Origin: Austropuccinia psidii
Lineage: Eukaryota > Basidiomycota > Pucciniomycetes > Pucciniales > Sphaerophragmiaceae
Direction: 5' to 3'
DNA length: 64,000 bases
Assembly: GCA_023105745.1 (NCBI GenBank)
Contig: JALGQZ010000005.1
Span: forward strand, 496,001 to 560,000
A model generated the notes under the pieces. The model was not told the origin of the DNA. It made no database searches and worked only from the letters and a program-made list of their open reading frames with translations. Position 1 is the stretch's first letter. Each line of letters begins with the position of its first letter. The position numbers and the translations under genes were made by a program. Below are positions 10,650 through 22,638 of the stretch, in pieces.

Positions 10650-12553
10650 CTAGAGGAGAGTCATGCCGCTTTTGAAGTATATTGAGTTGAATTGTGGGGT
10701 CATTTGGGACCACCACCCGATCTTTGAAAAGGAGAAGTTTGGAAGAGGAATCAAGAGAATAATCTTGGAAATTTTACCTTTACCCAAATCTTCAAGGACA
10801 CTTCTATATTGAGAATCTTGCCACACTGCCTTCTGAATTGAATCAATCAAATTTGAAAATGAATCCACCTTGACTACAAAGAACTTTGAGGCTTGAATTT
10901 CATCTTGCTTGACTATCTTCTGATAGTTCATTGGATTCTTGCTGATGAAATCCTCCCCCCTCTCTGGGTAAACGTTGTCCCGACGTGACAAGGCGTCTGG
11001 AAGGGTGGCCAAGCGGCCAGGGCGGTAAGTGATTGAGAAATGGAATTCAGATAAAAATTCAGCCCAGCGGGCTTGATGGCGAGTGAGAATCTTGGAAGAC
11101 ATGAAATATTGAAGAGATGAATGATCAGTGAGAACTTCAAAAGGGGAAGAAATTGAAAGAAGAAAAGCTCTCCAGCGCTTGAGAGCCCAGACTATGCCAA
11201 GGAGTTCCTTGTCATGAATCTTATAATTGAGCTCAGCTGGGAGAAGCTTGCGGCTATCAAATGCAATGGGATGTTTTCCTGAGTCAGAGACCTGACTCAG
11301 TACAGCACCCAAGGCATAATCTGATGCATCGGTCTCTACAATGGTGGGTAGAGAAGGATTGGAGCAGTGGTAAATGCCTCTTTGAGTTGATGAAACTGTC
11401 TAAGAGCTTCCTCATTGATGGGAAAACGGGAATCTTTCTTGAGGAAGCTTGTGAGTGAACTAATTTTCTTTGAATAATTCTTGATGAAACGGCGGTAGAA
11501 ATTGGCAAAGCCAAGGAATGATTGAAGAGCCTTGAGGTTTCTTGGAGGTGGACAATTGAGAATTTGCTGGACTTTTGCTTGGTCCATCTTGAGGCCTTCA
11601 GAAGAAACAACATAACCTAAATATTCCACACTAGAAACATGGAATAGGCATTTGGACGCCTTAGCAAAGAGTTTATTGGCTCTGAGTCTGGAAAGAACAG
11701 TGGACACATGAGTGACATGTTCTTCCTCAGATTTGGAAAAAACCATAATGTCATCCAAATAAACCACAACATAAACATCAAGAAGATCATAAAAAATATC
11801 ATTGATGAGATTTTGAAAAGAAGCAGGAGGATTGGTAAGCCCAAATGGCATAACCAAGTACTCATAACTACCATATTTGGTTCTAAAACAAGTCAAATGT
11901 TAATCACCTTCCTTGATTCTGAGCAGGTTATATGCACCATGCAAATCAATCTTGGAGAAGATAGAAGAACCATTGAAAACAGTGAGAAGCTGATTCATAG
12001 GAGGAACAGGATACTTGTTCTTCCTAGTAACAGCATTGAGTTTGCGGTAATCAACACACAAACGGAGGCCACCATCTTTCTTTTTGACAAAAAGAACAGG
12101 TGCTCCTGTTGAAGAGGAGCTTGGCCGGATGAAAACTTTCTCTACATTCTCTGAAATGTAGGCCCTGAGTGTATCTGACTCTTGGTTTGATAAAGAGTAG
12201 ATCACTCGAACTGGAGGTAGAGACCCCTCCAGCTCGATATGATGATCACAGGCGCGGTGAGGAGGAAGTTTCTCTGCTTTCACCTTGGAAAATACATCCA
12301 AGTATTGGTGATAAACAGAAGGAACAACCTTCATCACGGTTTCTATTTCTTCAGGCTCTTCCTCTTCATCCCACAACTCCTCCAGGGAGTCATGATAAGA
12401 TGAAGGAGGAAGGTCCATATTCCCAAAGAAGAGATGAAGTGAAGATACAGAATTATCTTCTCCAACATCTTGAATCTCTTTGAAGACTTCATCTCTAGAT
12501 GATAGTAATGACTGATGGGAATTAAGGGAAGGAATATGGACAGAAGACGGAAA
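10650..12553 (-). pseudogene. Element B reverse transcriptase and RNase H
   Basis: RT motifs in order: [54 protein letters not shown], then VVYLDDIMVF with the catalytic YLDD at 11750-11761, and LGYVVSSEGL. RNase H follows: ETDASDYALGAVLSQ, HDKELLGIVWAL, LTDHSSLQYF, LPDALSR. One frame covers PR and RT with a TAA at 11900-11902 and another at 12554-12556. A frameshift near 11330 (after ILLYPPL) puts RNase H in a second frame. About 12420-12553 is the linker between protease and RT. Confidence 0.93.
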
Positions 12554-12556
12554 TTA

Positions 12557-13075
12557 TGGTGTTCTAGAATCACCAACCAGAGATGCACATGATTTGGCAG
12601 AAGAAAAGTCATCACTAAAAGAAATTGAAGGATCATTATAGTCCTTATGATCAGAATTAAAGGTGATCAATCCTTGCCTCCAATCAATAAACAGATTAAA
12701 ATGATTAAGAAAGTCAAAGCCCAATATGAGGTCTTCTCCCTTGGGAGTATCAATGACTAAAAAGTCCCATTCAAAGCTTAGGAAGGAAGGGAGCTCAACC
12801 ATATATTTAGTATGGTGAGTCACAAATAAAGAAGGAGACTCAGAGGAGTCTAAAATGATGAGGGGAATCTTCTCTGGAAGTTCTGACGTAGTCAATGAAT
12901 ACTTGTGAACAAACTGCTTTGCAATAAATGAGTTGGTAGCACCAGAATCAATGAGAAAACTGTAAAAAACATCAGAAAGAGAAGAAAAAACAAAAAATTT
13001 AAGAGAATTCTTGACACCAGTATTCAGAATGCACAATTGTGCTCTGGATGGAAAACTGTGAAGACCATTGAACAC
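12557..13075 (-). pseudogene. Element B retroviral-type aspartic protease
   Basis: About 170 residues with the catalytic motif FLIDSGATNSFI (DSGA at 12938-12949), and a LVIDTPKGEDLILGFDFL block typical of pepsin-like retrotransposon proteases. It would process the polyprotein in the particle. The catalytic residues are intact; the reading frame ends at the TAA at 12554-12556, after which the same frame continues into RT. Confidence 0.85.
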
Positions 13076-13089
13076 AACATGATCTTCAC

Positions 13090-14398
13090 TCAGGCTTTTC
13101 CCTGGCTGGGAAATTTGCCTGACGGTTGGGTAAGCTTGTTTTGAGGCCTTTTGAAACAGGACTCAAGACTATGCTTCCCACCACAATAGGTACAAAGACC
13201 CTCCTTGATTCTTCTTTCCTTTTCATAATTCATGAGCTTGAAATCTTTATTCAACAAAGAAGAATGGGGCTTGTCCCTCTTCTGAAAATTCTTCTTCTTC
13301 TTTTGACTTGAGCTTGAAGAATTTTGAGGCTTCTGGCTTCTTCTCTTGATGATGACTCTTTTCATTTTGCCTCTCATGGTACCTGGTATCAAGTTCCAGG
13401 GTAACGTCCATTAAGTCTTGAAGGATGGGAGGCCAATTGATCCAATATCCTGGATGGCAATCCCTTCCTGAAATGATGGATGAGAGCTCTTTCACCCCAA
13501 TCCCCGATTCTTGAGACTAGACTTCTGAAATCAGAAATGTATAAGGATACATGCCCACCTTCTTTCATTCTTAAAGAATCCAATTCTGCTTCAGCTTTTC
13601 TGACTTCATTCAGGTCACCAAATAGAGTGAAGAGCTGAGATTCAAATAAAGACCAAGAATTGAGAAGGTAATTTGAGTCTTGATTGGTGAGATTGGAAAG
13701 ATAAGGCTCAATCCATTTTGCAGCCCTGCCAATGAGAAATGAAGTGGCATAAAGGACCTTCTTTCTGTCTTGAGCAAAGTTTGCCGGATCATTGTGAAAA
13801 ATCAATTGACAGGATTGAATGAAACTTCTAACTTTGAAGGGCTGAGTCCCGTCAAAGCATTCCGGTGCCTTCATAGATGGAGTCTTGAAGGCGGGTGGTC
13901 TTGATGCTTCAGAGGATGAAGCTGCTTGAAGATTGGCCATAATCTGAGTCATTTGCTGCATGATGGCCAATAGAGATGGTTCAGACTGATGAGAGACAGG
14001 CTGATTAGACTGGGCTAGAGTTGGTCCTCCAGTACCTTGGGATGCCTCCACCGGAGCAGGGACACCTTCAGTACCATCAGACTCTTCCTCTTCCACAGAA
14101 TTCTCCTCCTCCTCTTCACCATCTTCACCTGGACCTGTGAAAATAGTCCTTGAGGTTCCTGGAAATCCGCCAACTACTCCTGAAAAGGAACTTGATCTTC
14201 TGGGCCCTCTTCCTTCCTTCCTGGATGGTGCTGCTCCTTCCATGCGGGGTCCTCTATCTAATTGGGCCCTCAATTGAGGAACTGCTGGGGTGCCATCTAG
14301 AGGAGCTCTTGGAGTTGGAGTGAGAACAGCTTGAGCTCTGGCCTGAGATCTTGTCTGTCTTGCCGGAGGTGAATGTTGAACAGGAATGATATCAGGAA
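13090..14398 (-). pseudogene. Element B Gag with zinc knuckle
   Basis: The N-terminal region is Pro/Arg and then Glu-rich (EDGEEEEENSVEEEE). A Retrotrans_gag-like capsid follows (PECFDGTQPFKVRSFIQS, LIGRAAKWIEPYL, FGDLNEVRKAEAEL, MKEGGHVSLYISDF), then a Lys-rich linker and a CCHC knuckle at 13156-13194. The knuckle spacing is CX2CX3HX4C, one residue shorter than the usual CX2CX4HX4C. Three frames must be joined (breaks near 13440 and 13370). The open frame extends upstream from 14273 to a TAA near 14423 without any ATG; ATC ATT CCT at the expected start suggests a lost initiator. Confidence 0.88.
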
Positions 14399-14423
14399 TA
14401 AATTTGAAAATAATGAATTAAAA

Positions 14424-14597
14424 ATCAAAATTTTCTTGAAGTGAAAAGAGTCAACAATCAAATCTTGAGGAAAATCAATGAATGAAAATGAAAATCTTCA
14501 AGTACGTCAATAAATCAAAATCAAATGAAGTCTTGAAGTCAAAATCAAATCAATGTCTTGAAGTAAATCAATGAATCAAATCAAAATGAAGTCTTCA
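14424..14597 (-). repeat. Element B leader, degenerate TCTTGAAGTCAAAATCAA repeats (part 1)
   Basis: Imperfect units of roughly 25-35 bp with the core CTTGAAGTCAAAATCAAT. The array continues at 16623 after solo LTR C1, which split it at CTTCA. It is the 5' untranslated leader of B. Confidence 0.65.
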
Positions 14598-16622
14598 TGT
14601 AAGGTTTGACTATGAAACAATAAGTAAAATTTACTAATTTATTACTTATTGTACTCTGAATGTCCTTATGAATTGAATAAATAAGATTAAAAATATAATA
14701 ATAATAAATAATTATTATTATTATGGCGTAAAATAATTATATTATTAAATAAATATAATAATATAATTTATATTATGAAAACATAATATAATAAATAAAT
14801 ATATTAATATAAAATAATTAATATATTTAAAAAGCTCTTTATTATTGATACCAACAAATAATAAGGGCGTAAAAAATTGCTTTTTATTAATAAAAAACAA
14901 TTAATAACAATAATATTAATAATATTAAAGTTATGAATTAATATAAATACTATTTATATTAATTAGAGAATTATTAAGAGAGTAATAATAGAGAAATTAT
15001 TATAATAAGAGAAAATAACCTACTTTTAACACTTAATATAATAATTTTGAAATATTTTACGCCAAAAAATATAAATACAACCTTTTCAAATTGTATTTAC
15101 AATAAAAATAAAGAAAATTACAAATTATTCTGGATTTTTACGTGGAAATGAGTTTTAGAGAGATTTTTAACAAAAAAAATTAAATAAATGATTTAATCAC
15201 GTCAAAATAGATGATTATAATAAGGTGGTCTTTGGTCTTTAATAATATGATAGTTTTATATATAAAGAATAAAGAAATTACCTTTGATTTAATTGATTTA
15301 ATGTTTTTGATGCGTCTGAGGGGAAAATAGAGTAAAAAGAGCTCTATTTATAGTAAATACCTCCCTCCTAGAGTCCAACAGGCTTCTAGTAGACGTGTAC
15401 TGATCATACCCACTGGAATTGATCAATATTTTAAGGTTTGGAGATGATTACATCATTATCAAACCATATTACATCATTATTACACCATTATTTAGAGTTA
15501 TCACTATAACTCTACGTTTGATGACATCAGAGGCTTGGAAGAACCCCAAATTTCGTGGATTTTATTAGTTTTAATCATAAACTAATAGTATTCACCAATT
15601 TTATCACTCTTAAGACTGTTAAACTTAATTTAAGGTTACTGTGAGTGATCATAACTGCTCCAATTAAGATCAAACTTTGATCCTCAATAACATTTAAGAT
15701 TTACACGCTACAGCAATTCAAAGAGTGAATTCTGATAGCCTGGCATAACCTTATTATTCTTCCAAGAGCTTTTCATTACATCATCAAAACTCTAATTTTG
15801 ATGATTTTTCTTGTAACTCATCTTTTCTGTCAAAATTCAATATTTTAAACTTCAAACCTTGATTTCAGGGGGTTATACCCTGAATTTAATAATAAAAATT
15901 CCATCATTCTTCACAAATGAACTATTAGAATCCAACTGTATACTTTTTTTTAAGTTTGGAACACTTTCACAACAAAGTGGTCAACAGCTCTGTTGATTTT
16001 TGTCAATATTTCATCATAGGTTGTAACCTTGTTTATAATTTGTAAAATAAAGTTCATATCTGTGTTCTTACAGTAATTACGTGGTAACTTTATTTTTGGT
16101 TCATCATTCTATCATGTATAGTTTAGGAGATATTAGCTATGATCCTTGAATATATGCGTTGACCAAAAAAGTGCATATATTCAGGTTAATTCCTTAAGTA
16201 TTAACTTTGGAAATTGGCTTACTAATTGTTTTATGTGTGGATGATCGTGGGGAATGCATAGGTACAATTTATTTCACATGTTGTTTCATTAGTTCTTGAG
16301 ATAAATAAGGTTTTATGGTTTTTATAAGGTATTATACCTTATAACTCATTAAATATTGACTTTACAGATATGCCATAAAAATGGTATAGGTGTATTTTAC
16401 CATGGGGAATCCAATGGTATAATTTATTTTACATGTTGATTCATTGGGTTTTAAGTTAAACCAATTTTTGTACCAATTTATGGTATTTTTTGTATATTTA
16501 AGTAATTATTTTTAATGTATAATTATTCTAAGTAATTTTAATATAATTATATTAAAGAAATAATTATTCTAAGTCTTTTTTGTGACCTTATTGGGTATGT
16601 GGTCATATCTCAAAGGCTCACA
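14598..16622 (-). repeat. Solo LTR C1 (C family) in element B leader
   Basis: 2025 bp, TGTAAGGTTTGAC...GGCTCACA, flanked on both sides by CTTCA (14593-14597 and 16623-16627). No internal coding, so it is a solo LTR left by LTR-LTR recombination. By similarity to C2, which has a primer site beside it, transcription runs on the minus strand; TATAAATAGAGCTC at about 15343-15356 (minus) is a good TATA box. ORFs across it are accidental. Confidence 0.93.
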
Positions 16623-17190
16623 CTTCAAGTCAATAAATCAATGAATCAAATCAATCAAAAATCAAAGTCTTGCAAAAAATCAATCAATCAAATGAAACCT
16701 TGAAGAAAAATCAATTTATGTCAAAATTCCTGATGTGAAAAATCAGGAAAATCAATAAAATCTTCAGGTCAATCAATTTTATTGAGGTCAAAATCAAATA
16801 TGTCAAATCAATCAATCAATCAAAATCAAGTGAATTCTTCTTCAAAAACCAATATTCTTGAAGAATGAATCAATTATGAATCTTGATGTGAATAACGTGT
16901 CTGAATATCTTGATGAAAAATTTGAAAATCAAAGAAAATCAAGATGACACCTGAATTATGAATGAAATGAAAATTGATGATTTGAAATTTTTTTTAAAAA
17001 GAATAACAAAATAAAAATGGTTCAGCTTTCAATTTTCAAAATGAAGAATGAGTGAAAGAAAATTGAGAGGTGACGCTGAATCATTAAGTTAATAAGCGTA
17101 AAAGAATCATAATTTCGATGAAATGAGTGAATGAAATTATAAAGAAAGAATGAACAGAATGAAAAAGAAATTATGAGTTAATTGATATAA
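16623..17190 (-). repeat. Element B leader (part 2) with candidate self-priming site
   Basis: AATCAATCAAAT-rich degenerate repeats continue from 14597. No TGG-type tRNA primer site is next to the 5' LTR. Instead 17176-17189, one base from the LTR, is almost the same as a segment within the LTR (17562-17575). Confidence 0.55.
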
Positions 17191-18598
17191 TGTCACAGGG
17201 GCTCTTGGACAGAAATACAAGAGTGGCCTGGCACTCAGCAATCAGGGAACTCACTTGGAAGACTCCAAAAGGATAAAGAACAAAAAAATAATAAGAATGA
17301 ATTCCTCTAAAAGATATGCAGGTACAAGATGAGATGCAAAGAGGAAAGGGAAGCCAAATGGCCAAAGAGCCAACCAAGTAAGTCCTTAATCACTGTTTCA
17401 ACCTGCCAAAAATGAATAATGGAATTAGTAAGGATATGACCACCAAATATCCATTGACAGGCAAAGAAAGAGAAAGAGAAAAGTGCTAAATGACTGACTT
17501 AATAATATCAGTATTTGCTTAACTAAAGTGAAAAGAAAATAAAGATAAAATGAAATCAAAGTATATTAATTAACTGGGGAAAAACCCCTCAGGGTGGAAA
17601 GGGTAGCCGGTATATGTGAAAAGTTGAGAGCTTGAGTTCTTCAGGCTGAAAACTGATCTGTATTAATCCTTGAGGCTGTATTGATTGTTTTGGGAATTTA
17701 TACAGCTGGCTAATATTGAAAAATGGATTGGGTTGAATGAACTTCCCATGCTTGAAAGTGAAATACAGTTCTTGATGGATCCAGACTGTATTAAAATGAA
17801 TGTGGTTGCCAAGATGGATTGAGTGGAGCTTTGACACTTGACAGCTTCTTTTGGCACTGCCTCTTGAATACACTTTTGAGAATGAATTGACAGTATTCCC
17901 TTGGAAGGAATAACCAATGACTGCTTGATGGTGTCATTGGTCTTTGACGCTGAAACACTTGCTCTTGAGCCTTGATGATTCCTCTGAATGATTGGGTGCC
18001 TTGATGACGTGATGAGATGTTGGAATGTTGAAATGACCATTTGATATTGCCACCATTGAATTGCTGTTGAAAAATGATGCACAATGATATATAACATCAT
18101 TTATGGCATATTGGTTGATTGGAAAGAAGATTACGTCCAAAGGTCTTGAGATGGAAAGTTAGAGGGAAAAAGGATAGATGTGATGGCTTCAGAGCTTGGA
18201 AAGGTGTTTCTGGGCCTTTTGGGGTTTTTGGCCACTTTTGGGTTCTGAGCCAAAAACTGGCCCAAAAGGCGGGAAAGTGTCTTTTGGACACTTTGCGTCA
18301 AAGTGCGCAAATGCGCATTATGAGCCCAAATGGCCAAAAACAGCCATTTGGGCCATTTCCCCTGGTTTTGAGGGAAATGACCAGAAATACCCATTTGGGC
18401 ATAAATTGCCACTATGGGTTCTGGATTGAGGTGAAGGGCCATGAAGGCCCCAAAACACAAATGGCCATAAATGGTCCATAAGGTGATGACGTGGCCAGAT
18501 TGGCCACTGGTGATGGATATGGCAAATTGGCCATAAAATAACTATGGCTTGATATGCCATATGGGGATCCAAGGAGGTGAATTGCCATGGTTGTGACA
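17191..18598 (-). repeat. Element B 5' LTR
   Basis: 1408 bp, TGTCACAGGGG...GGTTGTGACA with perfect terminal inverted heptamers. Promoter candidate on the minus strand: CATATAC at about 17611-17617, roughly 36 bp before the conserved AGTTAATTAATATA (17575 to 17562), which would be near the RNA 5' end. Nearly the same sequence as the partner at 7190-8620. Confidence 0.93.
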
Positions 18599-18603
18599 TC
18601 TGT

Positions 18604-19547
18604 CCTAAGAAAGATGTCCTGAAAAAGGGCTGTCATGGAATTCTTTCAGTACAAGATTGATTAAGGACCTTTCCACAACTGTCATAACACATGTATGTTT
18701 AGTTCTGTGGTAAATTATACCATCCAGTAAGTGGAATCCTCCTTCATAATATGATTTTTTCCATATCTCATATATGGCATGTATCAAAAAAATCTTCTGT
18801 ACAGTCCTTAGTGAGTAATTGGCATAAAATGCTACAATTCTTATCCTGAGTATAATTGTTTCTTACCTCCTCAAAGAAAGTGATTTTAAGGTCTGTAACA
18901 CTGATTCCTTCTATGGAGATTTGTGGGGAAGCTTCCTCTGGTACATAAGAAGGATTATAAATATTATTTGGTAATGGCCATCTGCTCAGTTCATCTGCAT
19001 TTTTATGAATATTCCCATCTTTATGAACAATGGTCATATTGCCCCTATACTCTTGTATGGCTATTTGCCATCTGAGAATATGCCTGTTAGGAGTTTTAAT
19101 TTTTCAAAGTGACTTAAAAGTGGTAAAATCTGTTATTGCTTCAAAAACACATCTTTCCAGAAAGTAATTTAGCTTCACCAAGGCCCAGACAAGGCATAAG
19201 CACTCCATTTGACTGGCTCCATATCTGGCTTCAGTTGGTTTGATTTGCCTGGATATGAAGCATATGGGTCCTTCCACAGGTTTCTCATTGATAATCTGGA
19301 CTTAATGAAGTGCAGCACCAAGCACATCTCCTGATGCATCAATATAAAGCCTAAAAGGCAGCTTAAAGTCTGGCATCAGTAAGAGTGGAGCACTGGTTAA
19401 TGCTTCTCTCAAATATTCAAAGGCCTTGACTCTGGTAACAGTCATTTCAAATACTGTGTCTTTGTCACATAATTTATAAAGAGGTCTTTCTATGGATGCA
19501 AAATCTTTAATATGTTTCCTGTAATATACTGAAAACCCCAAAGATTA
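18604..19547 (-). pseudogene. Element A RNase H and integrase N-terminal Zn-finger
   Basis: Minus-strand translation gives RNase H blocks [26 protein letters not shown], and [10 protein letters not shown], then FFEEVRNNY...GGFHLLDGIIYHR and the Zn-finger histidines in FHDSPFSGHLS, where the reading stops at the B insertion. In-frame stops are visible after AALH (19302), in the THFKSL region near 19100 and at DTCHI (18768). The last part is in another frame. The ADG of the family reads ADE here. Confidence 0.88.
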
Positions 19548-20585
19548 CTGAATTTTCTTCTTGCTCTGAGGCATGGGTTTCAGCAATATTGCTGCAACCT
19601 TGTTCTTGTCAGTTCCAAGGAATAAACCAGATACTACATGTCCCAGTGCTTTAAGTTCTTTAAATCCAAAATGGCATTTATTTGAAGAAGTTTTCATGCT
19701 TACAGATTGTATTTTTGTCAAAACTCTGGATGTTCTGTACATATGTTCTTCCCAAGTTGTGGAACTGACAATAATATCATCAATGTAAATGATTAACCAC
19801 CCTTCTGAAAGTTCTTCAGGGAAGATTTCATTCATCATTCTTTGGAAGTGTGAAGGTGCATTCTTGATACCAAAAGGCATCCTAAAATATTCATATACTC
19901 CACAATGAACAATAATTCTCAGGTATTTTCTTTCCCCTGGGGTCACTACATTCTGGTGAAATCCTTTAAGGGAATCCATAGTGGTTATATACACTGCTTG
20001 AGATATCTGGGTAAGAGAAATTTGGATTTTTGGTATTGGGTACCTTTCTGGAACAGTGTAAGTATTCAGAGCTCTAAATTCCCCAATCATTATAGATTTT
20101 CCATTATGCCATGCCACTATTACTGGTGTAGTTATTTTTACTCCCTCATTATGGCCAAACTTTCTTATTACACCAAGGTCTAGAAGTTCTTTAATATGAA
20201 TTTCCAGAGCTTCTCTTGATTTAGGAATTTCTGGATATGCAGGTATTCTCAAGAGTTGTGGATAAGGTCTCTCAATATTGAGGATGATTTCAACTTCATG
20301 ACCAACTATTTTCCCCAAAGGTTCTTTGTCTGATGCAAATGCCTCTTTGTGGTCATATGAAAGGTAATAAAGTTCATTCTCCTGACTATCAGTCAGATTA
20401 AGGCTTATTTCAGCTTCATTGAACTGTTCAGATTTGAATATTTCCAACTCTAAGCTGACTGGTGCTACTTTACTTCCTGTAATCTGTCTTTTAAATGGTA
20501 AAAAGGCAAATTTTTGATGCTTATTGTCTCCAATAGTAAAGTATCTGTCCTTGTTGTTATGTAAGTCTATTCCATACATCATCAA
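19548..20585 (-). pseudogene. Element A reverse transcriptase
   Basis: About 345 residues in one frame. Motifs: TTPVIVAWHNGKSIMIGEFR, YPIPKIQISL, TTMDSLKGFHQN, MPFGIKNAPSHFQ, GWLIIYIDDIIVSS with catalytic YIDD at 19776-19787, and ALGHVVSG. It is the closest relative in the window of element D RT (45567-46799). Stop at 19545-19547, after which the same frame continues into RNase H. Confidence 0.92.
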
Positions 20586-20900
20586 CTAGTCATTTTCTAA
20601 TATAAAATGGGTACTAGAGCAGCTTTCCATAACTAAAAATTCAACAGTGATTCTTAAATTTCCATTAATATGTGGAAATATGAAATTGGTCTCAAAGATT
20701 CCCAATTCTTTCATTGAATTACTTGCACTATTGAATTTTATGCCATCAATTGGTAACAATTGGTCTTCAAAATTTGGTACACAGGTCTTAAGAAAAGATT
20801 TGCCAACACAAGAGAAGAAGGCTCCTGGGTTGGGTAAAGGTTTAGTGGGCTTGTTGTCAATTACACCCTCTGTTATACAGGAGTTACCAGATTACTAACC
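20586..20900 (-). pseudogene. Element A protease with ruined active site
   Basis: Translation matches element D protease (LPIDGIKFNSAS, LGIFETNFIFPH, CSSTHFILEND). The catalytic motif, DSGA in D, reads NPGA here (20820-20831), so the catalytic Asp is replaced and the protease would be dead even if expressed. A stop lies at the end, before MMYGIDLHNN. Confidence 0.8.
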
Positions 20901-22604
20901 TTTTCCCCTGTTTGGTTTGGTTTTCATAAGTTGTGCATCTTGAATTCTTGACAAATCAAGTTGACCATTGCTTAATTGTGGCAAGTGGGAATAAGATTCA
21001 ATGATTTAAAAAGTGGCATTGATATTTTTTATATCTTTTGAAGATTCAGAAAATATTGATGACTTATCATCTGAATTTTCTTCAATTATATTATCATCTT
21101 TTTCAACATCAGGTTCTTTTTCAATGCCAATTTCATTTATTTTCCCTCTCTTTGGACATGTATTAGCTAAGTGGGTGGTGCTTTGGCAAATATGGCACTT
21201 TGTGATTATATCTGCAGATCTATACTTAACATTATTAGAGCTTTCTTTGGGATTTTTGTCCACAGAATCTTTCCAAGGTGTATTAAACCTTGTTTTAAGA
21301 TTCACCCTACTAGAACCAATTCTTGTTCTGGTGGTTACTTCTTCTAATATATTAATAATATCTTCTGATGAGGATTGTTCAGTAGTCCTTCTTTTGACAG
21401 CATGCTCTAAGTCACCTCCACATTGTCTCAGAATCTTTCTGTGGATCATAAATTCTGACATGTCAGGATACAATGCTGTTAATCTGTCTTTTTGTTGGAA
21501 AAACCATGGTAAAGCTTTGTCTTTATCAGCATTAAATTTGGAATATTCAAAGGCTGTTTCCAACTTAAATCTCCAAGAATCATTGGCCCATTTGTTGATA
21601 ATTTGGGTTTTCCACCAAGTCCAACTTTGGTGTCCATGTGCTTGTCTTAATGTGATATACCATCTGTGGGCTGATCTGGTAAAAAAGGTGTTAAAATTTG
21701 CTGTTATCAAACTGTCTGGTAATTAAAAATCTTCTTTAATCATGTCAATACCTCTGATTAATTCAATAGGGTCATATTCTCCTTCACCACTGGAGTGAGG
21801 CCATTCTTTGAGTTTTGGTACTTCTTTCAGGAGGGCTTGGCCCGTTGGTGGTTCCAAGTGATGAAGAGAAGGGGAAAATTCATTTTTCAGCTGTGAGTTT
21901 TCAATCTCCAATAATTTTGGATTTGGTATTCTTGTGCCCTCATTCTGATTCAAAGTTGTAGATATTCTTGGTAAAGTGTGAAGTAATTTTTTAATATCAT
22001 TCATTTTACTATTGTTACACCTTTGGGAATTTTTGAATTCATGTTGTAAGATTTGTATTGAATTTATTAAATTAGTTTTATGATTATCTTCTGTTTGTGT
22101 TAATTCTTTCCATAGTTATGTTTGTCTAGTATTATCAGAGGTGATCTGACTCAACTTCATTGTTAATTTTGATATTTCCTCTTGTGAGGTGTCAAAACAC
22201 TTTTTCAAGGCAATTGTATATGTATTTACTTTAGTAAATGATTTTGAAATATTCTCAAGAACAGTTTCATTCTCCTCTTTGATAGTACTTATGGCTTGTT
22301 TTATTCTTGTTTCAATTATGTCATCAATATCAAATTTAGAATATTTGTCTGTTAATTCTTTGATAGTGGCAGATTGTTAATTTATCTTGTTGCCAAAAGA
22401 ATTTTAATTATTAGAAGTTTTAATTGTTCTCAAAGCTTTCTCAAAACACATAAGTGTTTCACCTATTTGGCTCAGACTTAAGTTGTTTGTTTTAAGATTT
22501 TTACAAATGGATGAATTATTATCAGAAACATGAGTTTTTACGTCATTTATAGCTTCATACAGCTCTGGTATAGAATCAAAAATTTCAGAAATCATTTCCA
22601 ATAT
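20901..22604 (-). pseudogene. Element A Gag capsid and zinc knuckle
   Basis: Coiled-coil-like N-terminal part (EIFDSIPELYEAINDVKTHV), then capsid blocks LKEWPHSSGEGEYDPIELI, HRWYITLRQAHG, WWKTQIINKWANDSWRF, DRLTALYPDMSEFM, CGGDLEHAV, then the CCHC knuckle CHICQSTTHLANTC (CX2CX4HX4C, 21156-21197) and an acidic tail. Stops at about 22404 and 21723 and others in the N-terminal half. The antisense ORF of similar length is a shadow. Confidence 0.9.
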
Positions 22605-22638
22605 TTTGATCTGGCTTCCTCCTTCTTCTGTAATTTGG

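Larger units (their letters stand above)
7190..18598 (-). mobile_element. Element B: Ty3/Gypsy chromovirus inserted in element A
   Basis: 11.4 kb with LTRs 7190-8620 and 17191-18598. Termini are TGTCACA...TGTGACA (the left copy has TTT for TGT) and the target duplication is TCTGT. The minus strand encodes Gag with a zinc knuckle, protease, RT, RNase H, integrase and a clear C-terminal chromodomain. The two LTRs are nearly identical except for tandem-repeat indels, so B is much younger than A, as nesting demands. Solo LTR C1 sits in its leader. Every coding region has at least one stop or frameshift. The Gag and Pol families look like repeats I associate with Austropuccinia psidii. Confidence 0.92.

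Noticed and set aside
14598..16622. C1 as one of a pair bounding an element together with C2, C3 or C4
   Set aside because: Each of C1, C3 and C4 has its own private target duplication, so they are independent insertions.
21013..21726. 237-codon plus-strand ORF
   Set aside because: Exactly antisense to element A Gag; no family resemblance, explained by the codon use of the Gag strand.
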